A DNA stretch of 64,000 nucleotides, taken from Rhizobium grahamii. Lineage in GTDB: Bacteria > Pseudomonadota > Alphaproteobacteria > Rhizobiales > Rhizobiaceae. Below are positions 15,207-24,262 of this stretch, piece after piece. The number at the start of each line of letters is the position of its first letter. Position 1 is the stretch's first letter. Where the stretch lies: assembly GCF_009498215.1 (NCBI RefSeq), contig NZ_CP043498.1, positions 1,798,001 through 1,862,000 of the forward strand, in the 5' to 3' direction. The position numbers and the translations under genes were made by a program. Below the pieces are notes generated by a model. The model searched no databases. It was not told the origin of the DNA and was given only the letters and a program-made list of their open reading frames with translations.

Positions 15207-17294
15207 TTGGACGATACGCACATGCAAACGTCAGGCGAGCATGACCGCCGCGACACATATGCACCGGGGAACAGGCTCCTCGGTCGCGTTGTCGCATGCA
15301 GCGGGTCCCGTGCAACGATTGCTGCTACGGCCCAGGCAGGCGGAACGGATCTCACGGAGCTTTGGTCGGTTGGACGCCTGATCTCGATCAGCGTCGGTCG
15401 CAACCGCGTTGTCGCACTCGTCTACTCCATGAACACCGGCAGCCACGCCTGGTCGGAAGCCGAGGACAACTACTTCAAGATCGAAACCGAGTTGCTGGGC
15501 GAAGTCCGCGTTCACGAGGACGGCAGGGAAGAATTCTCGACCGGCATTTCGCAATATCCCTATCTTGGCGCCATCGCCCACCGCATCCGCGCCCGGGACC
15601 TCATGCGCATCTATGATGCAGGCAGCGGAACGACGGCGGTCATCGGCAAGCTGACCCAGGACGAGACCATCGATGCGGCGATCCACGTCCCGTCGATGCT
15701 GTCGAAGCATTTCGCGATCGTCGGCTCCACCGGCGTCGGCAAGTCGACGGCGGTCTCGCTGCTGTTGCACAAGGCGATCGAAGCCGATCCCAAGCTCCGC
15801 GTCCTCATTCTGGACCCCCACAACGAATTTGCGGCGGCCTTCCCCAAGCATTCGGTCGTCGTCGACACCGACACGCTCGACCTGCCGTTCTGGCTGATGA
15901 AACTCGAAGAGTTCGCCGAGGTGGTCTTCCGTGGCAGAACGCCGGTGCCCGAAGAGCTGGACATGCTAAGGGACATTCTGCCTGAAGCAAAGCGCGCCTT
16001 CCGTGGCAGCGACAATTCCCTCGTGCGCCGGACCACCGAGAAAAGCTCAATCACGGCCGATACGCCGGTTCCCTATCGTATTGCCGACCTGCTTGCGCTG
16101 ATCGACGAGCGAATCGGTCGCCTTGAAGGACGAAGCGAGAAGCCTTTCCTTCGTTCGCTCAAGATGCGCATCATCGCCGCGATCAACGACCCGCGCTATC
16201 ACTTCATGTTCTCCAACAACACCATCTCCGACACCATCATGGAGACCGTTGCGGAGATCTTCCGCGTGCCGGGCGACAACAAGCCGATCTGCACCTTCCA
16301 GCTCTCGGGCATCCCGTCGGAGGTCGTGAACTCCGTGGCTTCGGTGCTTTGCCGCATGGCCTTCGAAATCGCGCTGTGGAGCGAAGGCGCGATCCACATG
16401 CTTGTCGTCTGCGAAGAAGCTCACCGCTACATTCCGTCAGACCCCACCCTCGGCTTCTTCCCGACGCGCCAGGCCATCGCCCGTATCGCCAAGGAAGGCC
16501 GCAAATACGGCGTTTCGCTTGGCATCATCACGCAGCGCCCCGGCGAACTCGACCAGACCATCCTGTCGCAGTGCTCGACGCTGTTTGCCATGCGGCTCGC
16601 GAACGATCGCGACCAGGAAATCATTCGCTCCGCCATTCCGAACTCGTCGATCTCGACGACAAGCTTCATCTCCTCGATCGGAAACGGCGAAGCAATTGCC
16701 TTCGGCGAAGCGATCAGCGTGCCGATGCGCATGCGCTTCTCCCGTGTGTCCGAAGAGTTGCTCCCCAAGGCCAACAGCGCCCTCGTGAAAACGTCGGAAG
16801 AGGATCCCGATAACGTCGATCTGCGCAAGATCGTGACGCGGATGCGGGCTGTCAGCGGCCCGGATATTTCAGCGTTCCAGCACAGCTACAGCGCAGCCGC
16901 GAGCAGTTTGCCGGCAATCGATGATGAAGACGAGATCGACGATGATCTGCCATTGGCGCAGATGCCGATGCCGTCGATCACCAATCCGCCGCCGATTGCC
17001 CCGATCGAACCTTACCGTCAGGACATGCTTCCCGGCTCCTATGCACCGCGCGAGCCGCTGCCGCCGGCCCCCGCGCCCGCCGTGCCGCTGCGCACGGCGT
17101 TCGGCACGGCCGCCGACACTTCGATCGACAGCCGCCTGGAAAGCCTTCGCCGCGAAACCCGGATGGAGAGACCGCCAGAGCGCAGCAACGGCCAGCCGCC
17201 GGCGGTGCCTGTCAGCATCCGCAGGGAACCGGGCGTCTCCTTGCGCGAGAGTATCCTGAAAAAGCCCCTGAGCAGTCTTTACGACAAGGACTAG
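15207..17294 (+). CDS. HerA-like (DUF87) DNA-translocating ATPase
   Basis: About 695 residues. An N-terminal HAS-barrel-like region (LLGRVVACSGSRATI, then SVGRLISISVGRNRV) precedes a RecA-like ATPase core with Walker A GSTGVGKST near residue 173, Walker B LVVCEEAHRYIP, and the sensor/arginine region NDRDQEIIRSAIP. HerA forms hexamers that pump double-stranded DNA and usually works with the nuclease NurA in end resection. No NurA, Sir2 or DUF4297 partner is adjacent, so a defence role is not supported. The tail after residue ~570 is acidic and proline-rich, probably disordered. TTG 15207 is chosen because AGGGAG lies 7 bases upstream; ATG 15222 is an alternative. Confidence 0.87.
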   Translation: MDDTHMQTSGEHDRRDTYAPGNRLLGRVVACSGSRATIAATAQAGGTDLTELWSVGRLISISVGRNRVVALVYSMNTGSHAWSEAEDNYFKIETELLGEVRVHEDGREEFSTGISQYPYLGAIAHRIRARDLMRIYDAGSGTTAVIGKLTQDETIDAAIHVPSMLSKHFAIVGSTGVGKSTAVSLLLHKAIEADPKLRVLILDPHNEFAAAFPKHSVVVDTDTLDLPFWLMKLEEFAEVVFRGRTPVPEELDMLRDILPEAKRAFRGSDNSLVRRTTEKSSITADTPVPYRIADLLALIDERIGRLEGRSEKPFLRSLKMRIIAAINDPRYHFMFSNNTISDTIMETVAEIFRVPGDNKPICTFQLSGIPSEVVNSVASVLCRMAFEIALWSEGAIHMLVVCEEAHRYIPSDPTLGFFPTRQAIARIAKEGRKYGVSLGIITQRPGELDQTILSQCSTLFAMRLANDRDQEIIRSAIPNSSISTTSFISSIGNGEAIAFGEAISVPMRMRFSRVSEELLPKANSALVKTSEEDPDNVDLRKIVTRMRAVSGPDISAFQHSYSAAASSLPAIDDEDEIDDDLPLAQMPMPSITNPPPIAPIEPYRQDMLPGSYAPREPLPPAPAPAVPLRTAFGTAADTSIDSRLESLRRETRMERPPERSNGQPPAVPVSIRREPGVSLRESILKKPLSSLYDKD

Positions 17295-17307
17295 GTCGCT
17301 TCCGGCG

Positions 17308-18198
17308 CTAGCTCAGCCGCTCCCAGCTGTCGTCCATCTGGTTGCGAGACCATGTCATCTGCCGCTTGGCATATTGACGGGTTGCCGCCGCTCCCTTTTC
17401 GACGACCTCGGCTCGCGACATCTCCCCGCGCAGCATGGCCGCGATCTGCGAAACCCCGATGGCCTTCATGATCGGCATGTCCCCGGATAGAGACAAAGCC
17501 AGAAGTGCCTTCACCTCGTCCTCGGCACCTTCCTCCAGCATCTTTTCGAAGCGGCCGTTTATACGACCATGCAGGATGGAACGCTCAGGCAGAACCACGA
17601 TCTTCCGCGCCTCGTCCGGGTTGATCAGCGCCGATCCGGCCTGCTGCTGAAAGCCTGAAATCGATTGGCCGGTGGCGACGATGACTTCGAGGGCGCGAAC
17701 GATCCGCTGGCCGTCCTGGGGGTTCAAGGTCGCTGCCACCGGCGGATCGCGCTCAGTAAGCTCGGCATGAAGCGCAAGCGGCCCTTCCGCCAACAGGCGA
17801 GCACGCAGGTCGCTGCGGATACTATCGGGAATGGCAGGCATATCGGAAAGCCCACCCGTCAGCGCTTTGAAATAAAGGCCGGTTCCCCCGACGAATACCG
17901 GCATCTTGCCCTCGGCACGCAGGCGCGGAAGCAACGCGCCGACGTCGCGGAGCCAGGCCCCCGTCGAATAGGCATTGCCGGCGGGCACATGGCCGTAGAG
18001 ATAGTGGGCAACGCCTTGCATGTCGTCTTCCGAGGGCCGCGCCGTCAGGATACGCAGTGTATCGTAGACCTGCATGCTATCGGCGTTGATCACGACGCCA
18101 TCGTGCTGTTTGGCCAGTTCCACGGCCAGGGCGGACTTGCCGCTTGCCGTCGGGCCGGTTATCAGGATCGCGTTCGTTGGGTTAAGAAGGTTTTCCAT
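17308..18198 (-). CDS. miaA: tRNA dimethylallyltransferase
   Basis: About 296 residues. It has the P-loop ITGPTASGKS near the N-terminus, the DSMQVYDTLRILTARP substrate loop (MiaA normally DSxQxYxxxxIxTAKP), VGGTGLYFKALTGGL, and the C-terminal ATRQYAKRQMTWSRNQ. It adds a dimethylallyl group to A37 of tRNAs that read codons starting with U. The ATG at 18198 is separated by a single base from the ATG of divergent serB at 18200; the frame continues to 18228 and could give a ten-residue longer protein overlapping serB. It converges on the HerA-like gene, 13 bases apart. Confidence 0.95.
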   Translation of the reverse strand: MENLLNPTNAILITGPTASGKSALAVELAKQHDGVVINADSMQVYDTLRILTARPSEDDMQGVAHYLYGHVPAGNAYSTGAWLRDVGALLPRLRAEGKMPVFVGGTGLYFKALTGGLSDMPAIPDSIRSDLRARLLAEGPLALHAELTERDPPVAATLNPQDGQRIVRALEVIVATGQSISGFQQQAGSALINPDEARKIVVLPERSILHGRINGRFEKMLEEGAEDEVKALLALSLSGDMPIMKAIGVSQIAAMLRGEMSRAEVVEKGAAATRQYAKRQMTWSRNQMDDSWERLS

Positions 18199-18199
18199 A

Positions 18200-19090
18200 A
18201 TGGCTCTCGTTGCCACGCTTATTGCCAATCCGTCAAATCCCGTTCTAACGCCTGTCGTCGCAGAGCGGGCTGCAGAGGCGGTGAACGCATCCGGCCTTTA
18301 CTGGCTCGCCGATGGGATTGCCTGCGATATCGCCCTCCGGGACGGCAGCGATATGGATGATGCACGAAAGCAGATTGCCGACATCATCGGCTCATTGCCG
18401 GTTGATCTCGTCATCCAGGAAGCCGAGACGCGTCGCAAGAAGCTGCTGATCGCGGACATGGATTCGACGATGATCGGCCAGGAATGCATCGACGAACTCG
18501 CAGCCGAAGTCGGCCTGAAAGACAAGGTGGCGGTCATCACCGCCCGCGCCATGAACGGCGAGATCGCCTTCGAGCCGGCGCTGCGCGAGCGCGTAGCTCT
18601 CTTGAAGGGTCTGCCCATCTACGTTGTCGACGAAGTGATCGCCAAGCGCATCACCCTGACCCCGGGCGGCCCGGAGCTGATCGCCACGATGAAATCCAAG
18701 GGCTGCTACACGGCGCTTGTGTCCGGCGGCTTCACGGTTTTCACCAGCCGTATCGGCGCCACCCTGGGCTTCGACGAGAACCGCGCCAATACACTGCTTG
18801 AGGAAAACGGCATGCTGACCGGCTTCGTTGCCGAACCGATCCTCGGCAAGCAGGCCAAGGTCGACGCGCTTGAAGACATTGCCGAAAAGCTCGGAATCTC
18901 GCCTGACGATGCAATCGCTGTCGGCGATGGCGCCAACGATCTCGGCATGCTGCATCTCGCCGGCTCCGGCGTTGCCCTGCATGCCAAACCCGCTGTCGCA
19001 GCGGAGGCCAAGATCGAGATCAATCACGGCGACCTGACCGCCCTGCTCTACATCCAGGGCTACAGGAAAACAGACTTCGTCGCCGCATGA
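18200..19090 (+). CDS. serB: Phosphoserine phosphatase
   Basis: 296 residues of HAD superfamily. The catalytic motif DMDSTMIGQEC has the nucleophile Asp86 and acid/base Asp88; motif II is LVSGGFTVF; motif III and IV are GKQAKVDALEDI and AVGDGANDLGML. An N-terminal ~80-residue ACT-like region (SNPVLTPVVAERAAEA onward) precedes it, as in other SerB proteins. It dephosphorylates O-phosphoserine in the last step of serine synthesis. It is divergent from miaA with a one-base gap, so each gene's promoter must lie within the other's coding region. A GNAT gene overlaps its stop by 4 bases. Confidence 0.95.
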   Translation: MALVATLIANPSNPVLTPVVAERAAEAVNASGLYWLADGIACDIALRDGSDMDDARKQIADIIGSLPVDLVIQEAETRRKKLLIADMDSTMIGQECIDELAAEVGLKDKVAVITARAMNGEIAFEPALRERVALLKGLPIYVVDEVIAKRITLTPGGPELIATMKSKGCYTALVSGGFTVFTSRIGATLGFDENRANTLLEENGMLTGFVAEPILGKQAKVDALEDIAEKLGISPDDAIAVGDGANDLGMLHLAGSGVALHAKPAVAAEAKIEINHGDLTALLYIQGYRKTDFVAA

Positions 19091-19653
19091 CGGTGATCCT
19101 GACGACCCATCGCCTGCGCCTGCGCAATTGGACTGACGAGGATCGACCGCTCTTCCACGAAATCAATTCCGATCCGGATGTGATGGAGTTCTTCGCCGTG
19201 CGTCGCGACCGCGCTGAATCCGATTCCATGCTGGACACTATCCGCGATAGCATCACCACGACGGGGCTCGGCTTCTATGCGATCGCCCTCAAGGAGACGG
19301 ACGAGCCGATCGGCTTTTGCGGTCTGTGGAAACCCAGACTTGAACCGTTCCTCCCTCCGGACGCCATCGAGATCGGCTGGCGTCTTGCAAAGCGGCATTG
19401 GGGCAAGGGGTATGCGACGGAAGCTGGAGCGGCGGCCTTACGCCGCGGCTTCACCCAATTCGATCAAAGCGAAATCGTTTCTTTCGCGGTCACCGACAAT
19501 CATCGTTCCACCGCCGTAATGCGTCGGCTTGGCCTGCGTCATGAACCCGAGCGCGATTTCGACCATCCTCGTGTGCCTGACACGCATCCGCATCTGAAAC
19601 GCCACGTTCTCTATGCGATTAGTGTCCAGCAGTGGAATCGAACGACCGGGTAA
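19087..19653 (+). CDS. GNAT acetyltransferase, RimJ/RimL type
   Basis: 188 residues of the Acetyltransf_3 branch. The N-terminus LTTHRLRLRNWTDEDRPLFH is typical of RimJ/RimL-like enzymes. The acetyl-CoA loop is HWGKGYATEAGAAALRRGF, and SFAVTDNHRSTAVMRRLGL follows. It starts inside the serB stop codon (ATGA), so it is translated with serB. Proteins of this type acetylate N-termini or small molecules; the target is not known. It converges on degP with a 114-base gap that shows no strong terminator. Confidence 0.86.
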   Translation: MTVILTTHRLRLRNWTDEDRPLFHEINSDPDVMEFFAVRRDRAESDSMLDTIRDSITTTGLGFYAIALKETDEPIGFCGLWKPRLEPFLPPDAIEIGWRLAKRHWGKGYATEAGAAALRRGFTQFDQSEIVSFAVTDNHRSTAVMRRLGLRHEPERDFDHPRVPDTHPHLKRHVLYAISVQQWNRTTG

Positions 19654-19767
19654 TACCGATCGCCCGTCCGCACATGAAACGCTTGCTCCGACCCGCGACG
19701 TTGGCGTCGACATCGGAAGGCGCCTCCGCTCAGTCATTCCCGAGATGATGACGCATGCCGCGTCTCG

Positions 19768-21363
19768 TCATTCCATCGGCACTGCGACGAAACGCAGATC
19801 GCCGTTCGCGGACGCGATCATCATCTGAGCGTTGCGGCGCCCTTCCTGCTTCAAGGACTGTACCTTGGCCGCAACCGCGTCCGGCGAGCGCATGAACTCC
19901 TGCGCCACCTCAACGATCACATCGCCAGCCTTTAGCCCCTTCTCCGCAGCAAGCGACCCCGGCGCGACTTCGGACACGAGCACGCCGTCGACGCTTTCGG
20001 CAATGCCGAAAGTCTTCCGGGTTTCCGCGCTCAGCAGCGACAATGACAGGCCGAGAACGCTCTTGGTATCGGCCTTGGCATCAGGCGTGCTCTCGGACGT
20101 TTTGCCCTTGCCGTCAGGCACCGGCTGCGCCTGATCGTCGTCGGGCTCGTCCATATCCTGGTTCTCGTTCGGATCCGGATTGATGACGCCGTCCTTGTTG
20201 TCAGCGTCGTTGGCCGCAGCCTGGTCGCTATCTTCCAGTCGACCGAGCTTGACCTTGACGGTCTGCTCCTTGCCGTCGCGAAGAACGACGACATCGACTT
20301 CCTTTCCGACAGGGCTCTCGGCGACTACGCGCGGCAGATCGCGCATCTCGTTGACGGCCTTGCCGTCGAATTTCAGGATGACGTCGCCGGCCTTGATCGA
20401 GCCGTCGTCGACAGGCCCGCCCTTGATCACGCCGGCGACCAGCGCGCCCTTGGCGCTCGACAGGCCAAGGCTGTCGGCAACATCGTCGGTCACCGGCTGA
20501 ATACGCACGCCGAGCCAGCCGCGCCGCGTCTCGCCGAATTCGCGCAGCTGCTGCACGACACCGGCGGCGAGCTCCGACGGCACCGAGAAGCCGATACCAA
20601 TAGAGCCGCCGCTTGGCGAAATGATTGCCGTGTTGATGCCGATGACCTCACCCTTCATGTTGAAGAGCGGACCACCGGAATTGCCCTTGTTGATGGCCGC
20701 GTCGGTCTGAATGAAGTTGTCATAGGGACCGGCATTGATGTTGCGGCCGCGCCCGGAAATGATGCCGACGGTTACCGATCCGCCGAAGCCGAACGGGTTG
20801 CCGATCGCCATGACCCAGTCGCCGATCCGCATGGTGCTGGAATCGCCGAACTTCACGAACTTCAGCGGGGTCTTTGGCTCCACCTTGAGGACCGAAAGGT
20901 CGGTCTTGGTGTCGGTGCCGATCAGCTTCGCCTTCAGCTTGCTCCCATCGGCAAAATTCACCTCGATGTCGTCGGCACCTTCGATGACGTGGTTGTTCGT
21001 GACGATATAGCCTTGCGGATCGATGACGAAGCCTGAGCCGAGCGAGTTGACGTTGTGGTTGCCGCCTTGCTTGCCCTTCTGCTTGTTGAAGAAGTCGTTG
21101 AAGAACTCCTGGAAGGGCGAGCCATCGGGCGCACGCGGAGCAGGCCCGGCGCCCTCGTCGTCCTTGACGTTCTGTGATGTCGAGATATTGACGACCGCGT
21201 CAAGCAGCCCCTGAGCCAGATCAGCGACAGACGCCGGACCGTTCGTCGGCGGCGTCGCTTGTGCATGAACCACCCCGGCAAAACTGATATTCGCCAGAAA
21301 TGCTGCGCCGGCCAAGAGAGCGAGCGATCGTCTGAAGGTCGGGCGTATCGTGGGGGCCATCAA
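19768..21363 (-). CDS. degP: Do family periplasmic serine protease/chaperone
   Basis: 531 residues. It has a signal peptide (LALLAGAAFLANISFAGVVHA, cut after VHA-Q), a trypsin-like domain with catalytic His125 (TNNHVIEG), Asp155 (KTDLSVLK) and Ser229 (KGNSGGPL), and two PDZ domains (RRGWLGVRIQPVTD onward, and the C-terminal LAAEKGLKAGDVIVEV). Between the PDZ domains is an acidic linker rich in Asp and Asn. It degrades or refolds misfolded envelope proteins. It lies downstream of hflK-hflC on the same strand, separated by 205 bases containing a terminator, so it probably has its own promoter. Confidence 0.95.
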   Translation of the reverse strand: MMAPTIRPTFRRSLALLAGAAFLANISFAGVVHAQATPPTNGPASVADLAQGLLDAVVNISTSQNVKDDEGAGPAPRAPDGSPFQEFFNDFFNKQKGKQGGNHNVNSLGSGFVIDPQGYIVTNNHVIEGADDIEVNFADGSKLKAKLIGTDTKTDLSVLKVEPKTPLKFVKFGDSSTMRIGDWVMAIGNPFGFGGSVTVGIISGRGRNINAGPYDNFIQTDAAINKGNSGGPLFNMKGEVIGINTAIISPSGGSIGIGFSVPSELAAGVVQQLREFGETRRGWLGVRIQPVTDDVADSLGLSSAKGALVAGVIKGGPVDDGSIKAGDVILKFDGKAVNEMRDLPRVVAESPVGKEVDVVVLRDGKEQTVKVKLGRLEDSDQAAANDADNKDGVINPDPNENQDMDEPDDDQAQPVPDGKGKTSESTPDAKADTKSVLGLSLSLLSAETRKTFGIAESVDGVLVSEVAPGSLAAEKGLKAGDVIVEVAQEFMRSPDAVAAKVQSLKQEGRRNAQMMIASANGDLRFVAVPME

Positions 21364-21511
21364 GCATCCTCATGTCACATAAAAAAGCACACTGATCATG
21401 AGCATACGGCGGAATGATGGAGGGTGAAATCACCTTTTCGCGAAATCCCGCGCAATCTCTGAAGGAGACCAATCCGGCAAGCCTTATGGCCCTAAAAATC
21501 CCATTAAAACA

Positions 21512-21538
21512 AAGGGGCCGGCGGTGAGCCGGCCCCTT
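21512..21538. terminator. Terminator after hflC
   Basis: AAGGGGCCGGC and GCCGGCCCCTT form a perfect 11-bp stem around GGTGA. On the minus strand the stem is followed by a T-rich stretch (TTTGTTTTAATGG), consistent with termination of the hflK-hflC transcript. Confidence 0.8.
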
Positions 21539-21568
21539 CTATTCGTTTTTCGATACCCTCGGCGAAGG

Positions 21569-22495
21569 TCAATTCGCGGGCGCGGCAGGAGCAGCTGCCG
21601 GAGGCGTTGGCTTCTTTCCGTTGGCATCGTTGAAGAAGCGGAAGAACTCCGAAGTCGGCGACAGGACGAGCGTCGTATCCGGCGACGAAAGCGCGGAGGA
21701 ATAGGCCGACATCGAGCGGTAGAATTCGAAGAAGGACGGATCCTTTCCGAACGCATCTGCGAAGACCCGGTTACGCTCGGCGTCGCCCTGACCGCGAAGA
21801 ATTTCGGAGTCGCGCTGGGCTTCCGCGGTGATCTCCACGACCTGGCGATCCGCGATGGCGCGGCGGCGCTGGCCTTCTTCGTTACCGGATGCACGAATAC
21901 GCTCTGCCTCGGCCAGTCGTTCGGAACGCATGGCGTTGTATGTGTTCGGTGCAACCTCGGGCGACAGATCGGTTCTGCGGATACGGACGTCGTCGATGTT
22001 CAGTCCGAGGTTTTCCGCATCGGTCCGAAGGTCGTCACGGATCTCCAGCATCATCGCGACGCGCTCTTCCGAAAGAGCGGCATTGTAGTCGCGCAGACCG
22101 TAGACGCGGCGCAGGGACGAGTCGAGTTGGGCCCGAAGACGTGCCTCCGCAGCCTCGCGATCGCCAGAGACCGTTTCGCGGAAGCGGCGGACATCGGCGA
22201 TGTTGTAGATCACGAACGCATCGACATCGAAGGTCTGACCGTCCTGCACCTGCACGCGGATGTTATCGAGGTCGAGGCGCAGCGCCTGCTTCTCGACATA
22301 CTGTACCCGATCGGCGTCCATGAACGCGAAGGGCAGCTTGAAGTAGAGGCCCGGTTCGGTCTTGACCGACTGGATCTGACCGAAGCGGACCACAATGGCC
22401 TGCTCGCGGGCATTCACCACGAAGATCGACGAATAGACGAAGAAGAGAACGACCGCCAAGGCGATCAGGAAGGCGGGAAGCTTATTCGATGTCAT
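21569..22495 (-). CDS. hflC: Protease modulator HflC
   Basis: 308 residues. One N-terminal membrane helix (LPAFLIALAVVLFFVYSSIF) is followed by the SPFH/band 7 domain (VNAREQAIVVRFGQIQSV, then GLYFKLPFAFMDADRVQYV) and a helical region with repeated alanine and glutamate (ERLAEAERIRASGNEEGQRR). HflC pairs with HflK in the inner membrane and regulates the FtsH protease from the periplasmic side. The C-terminus is rich in proline and alanine. It follows hflK by 3 bases. Confidence 0.96.
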   Translation of the reverse strand: MTSNKLPAFLIALAVVLFFVYSSIFVVNAREQAIVVRFGQIQSVKTEPGLYFKLPFAFMDADRVQYVEKQALRLDLDNIRVQVQDGQTFDVDAFVIYNIADVRRFRETVSGDREAAEARLRAQLDSSLRRVYGLRDYNAALSEERVAMMLEIRDDLRTDAENLGLNIDDVRIRRTDLSPEVAPNTYNAMRSERLAEAERIRASGNEEGQRRRAIADRQVVEITAEAQRDSEILRGQGDAERNRVFADAFGKDPSFFEFYRSMSAYSSALSSPDTTLVLSPTSEFFRFFNDANGKKPTPPAAAPAAPAN

Positions 22496-22498
22496 GGT

Positions 22499-23587
22499 TC
22501 AACCTCCCTGCTGCGACGGCTTGCTGATCTCGTTGAGCGGCAGGTAGGGAACGACCCCCTGCTTCTCGTCGATCACGATCTTCTTCGAATTCTTCAGCAC
22601 CTGCTCCATCGTTTCGAGGAAAAGGCGCTTGCGCGTCACGTCGGGAGCCTTGGAGTACTCGTCGTTGATGGCGGAGAAGCGCTGGGCTTCACCATCCGCC
22701 TCCTTGACCACGCGGTCCTTGTAGGCCGCGGCATCTTCGCGAATCTGCGCGGCTTCACCGCGAGCCTGGCCGAGACGCTGGTTGGTGTAGCGGTTGGCTT
22801 CTTCGATCGTGCTGTCGCGGTCACGACCGGCGCGCTGCACTTCTTCGAAGGCATCGGCAACTTCGCGCGGAGGCGCAACGTTCTGGATCGTAACGCCGGT
22901 CACGGTGATGCCCGCATGATAGCGGTCCATCGTGCCCTGGACGATGTTGATCACATCGGTCTCGATCGGCTGACGATTGCTGCGGAACGCATCCTGCGCC
23001 GGACGGCGGCCGACGATTTCACGCATCGCGCTGTCGGCGACCTGCTGCAGCGTTTCGGCCGGATTCTCGACGTTGAAAAGATAGGCCTTCGGATCGCTGA
23101 CCGTGAAGAAGACTGCGAACTGAACATTGATGACGCTGCGGTCGCCCGAAAGCATCAGGCCGCTGGACGACGAAGCCGACGTCGCGCCGATGTTCTGCTG
23201 CTGAACCGTAACCTTGACGGTCTCGACCGTCTCCATCGGCCATAGATGGAAATGCAGCCCCGGCATGGACACTTCCTGCTTCGGCTGACCGAAGCGGAGT
23301 TCGACCCCGCGCTCGTCGGGCTGGACGATGTAGATGCACTGGAAAAGCCAGAAGATCGCGACGATCGCTATGATAATCAGCGCAACGCCGCCGTTGAACC
23401 CGCCCGGCACGATGCCGCGCAACTGGTCCTGACCGCGCCGGATGATGTCTTCAAGATCCGGTGGACCACCTTTTCCGCCGCCGCCACCGCGAGGACGGTT
23501 CGGTCCCTGCCCCCATGGTCCCTGATTGTTACCGCCGCCGCCGCCCCAAGGGCCGCCGCCGCCATTCTGATTGCTCCAGGGCATCAA
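22499..23587 (-). CDS. hflK: FtsH modulator HflK
   Basis: 362 residues. It has a glycine-, asparagine- and proline-rich N-terminus (MPWSNQNGGGGPWGGGGGNN onward), one membrane helix (ALIIIAIVAIFWLFQCIYIV), and the band 7 domain (QPDERGVELRFGQPKQEV, then MPGLHFHLWPMETVETVKV). The segment EVADAFEEVQRAGRDRDSTI is typical of HflK. With HflC it forms the large cage that encloses FtsH and adjusts degradation of membrane proteins. The hflK-hflC order with near-contiguous coding is conserved. Confidence 0.96.
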   Translation of the reverse strand: MMPWSNQNGGGGPWGGGGGNNQGPWGQGPNRPRGGGGGKGGPPDLEDIIRRGQDQLRGIVPGGFNGGVALIIIAIVAIFWLFQCIYIVQPDERGVELRFGQPKQEVSMPGLHFHLWPMETVETVKVTVQQQNIGATSASSSSGLMLSGDRSVINVQFAVFFTVSDPKAYLFNVENPAETLQQVADSAMREIVGRRPAQDAFRSNRQPIETDVINIVQGTMDRYHAGITVTGVTIQNVAPPREVADAFEEVQRAGRDRDSTIEEANRYTNQRLGQARGEAAQIREDAAAYKDRVVKEADGEAQRFSAINDEYSKAPDVTRKRLFLETMEQVLKNSKKIVIDEKQGVVPYLPLNEISKPSQQGG

Positions 23588-23737
23588 AACCTCGTTGTTC
23601 GTTTAACTGTTGGATCGCGGAACCCACGGGGGCGACGGATACTGCGATCGTGACCGTTATAAGTATCGCAGCATCCGCTTTCAACGCGACATCAGGAACT
23701 TGGCGATATTTATTGGAAAATATTCTGTTTTAGGCCT

Positions 23738-24250
23738 TTAGCGGCGGTCGTAGACGACGAAACGCGTCGGATAGCTGTCTTTCTCGCCAGCCGGCACCGC
23801 GATTGTTTCGCCTGCACGCCAGATGCTAGGATCGATCGAAGGAAAGACGGCATCGCCTTCGACGACGGTTTCGACATGCGTTATGCAGAGTCGGTCGCTG
23901 AGAGCGAGAGCCTGCGCGTAGATCTGGCCTCCCCCGATGATGCAGACCTCGTCCTGCCCGCTCTCACGTGCGAGCGCTTCCGCGGAAGAAATAGCCTCCG
24001 CCAGGGAACTCACCGTCGTGACGTCGGGATGGTCGATTGCAGCGCCCCGCGTGATGACCACGTTCGGACGACCCGACAACGGCTTGCCAATCGAATCATA
24101 GGTCTTGCGCCCCATGATCACAGGCTTTCCAAGCGTGATCGCCTTGAACCTCTTGAGATCGGTCGACAGCCTCCAGGGCATGTCGCCATCCCGGCCAATC
24201 ACACCGTTCTCGGCAACGGCAACCACGATCGTCTTGCGGATGGAGGACAT
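23738..24250 (-). CDS. folA: Dihydrofolate reductase
   Basis: 170 residues with the DHFR signatures: AVAENGVIGRDGDMPWRLSTDLKRF containing the catalytic acidic residue and Trp, the NADPH-binding VIMGRKTYDSIGKPL, and EVCIIGGGQIYAQAL. It reduces dihydrofolate to tetrahydrofolate with NADPH, regenerating the cofactor oxidised by ThyA. It lies 12 bases downstream of thyA on the same strand, so the two form one operon. hflK starts 150 bases further on. Confidence 0.96.
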   Translation of the reverse strand: MSSIRKTIVVAVAENGVIGRDGDMPWRLSTDLKRFKAITLGKPVIMGRKTYDSIGKPLSGRPNVVITRGAAIDHPDVTTVSSLAEAISSAEALARESGQDEVCIIGGGQIYAQALALSDRLCITHVETVVEGDAVFPSIDPSIWRAGETIAVPAGEKDSYPTRFVVYDRR

Positions 24251-24262
24251 GGGCTTCCCTGC

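Noticed and set aside
15207..17294. HerA ATPase as part of an anti-phage system
   Set aside because: Neither neighbour is a known HerA partner (Sir2, DUF4297, NurA). Neighbours are ilvI and miaA.
21524..23245. 573-codon open frame antisense to hflC-hflK
   Set aside because: GC-driven shadow: the minus-strand HflC and HflK are clear, and this frame has no recognisable domains.
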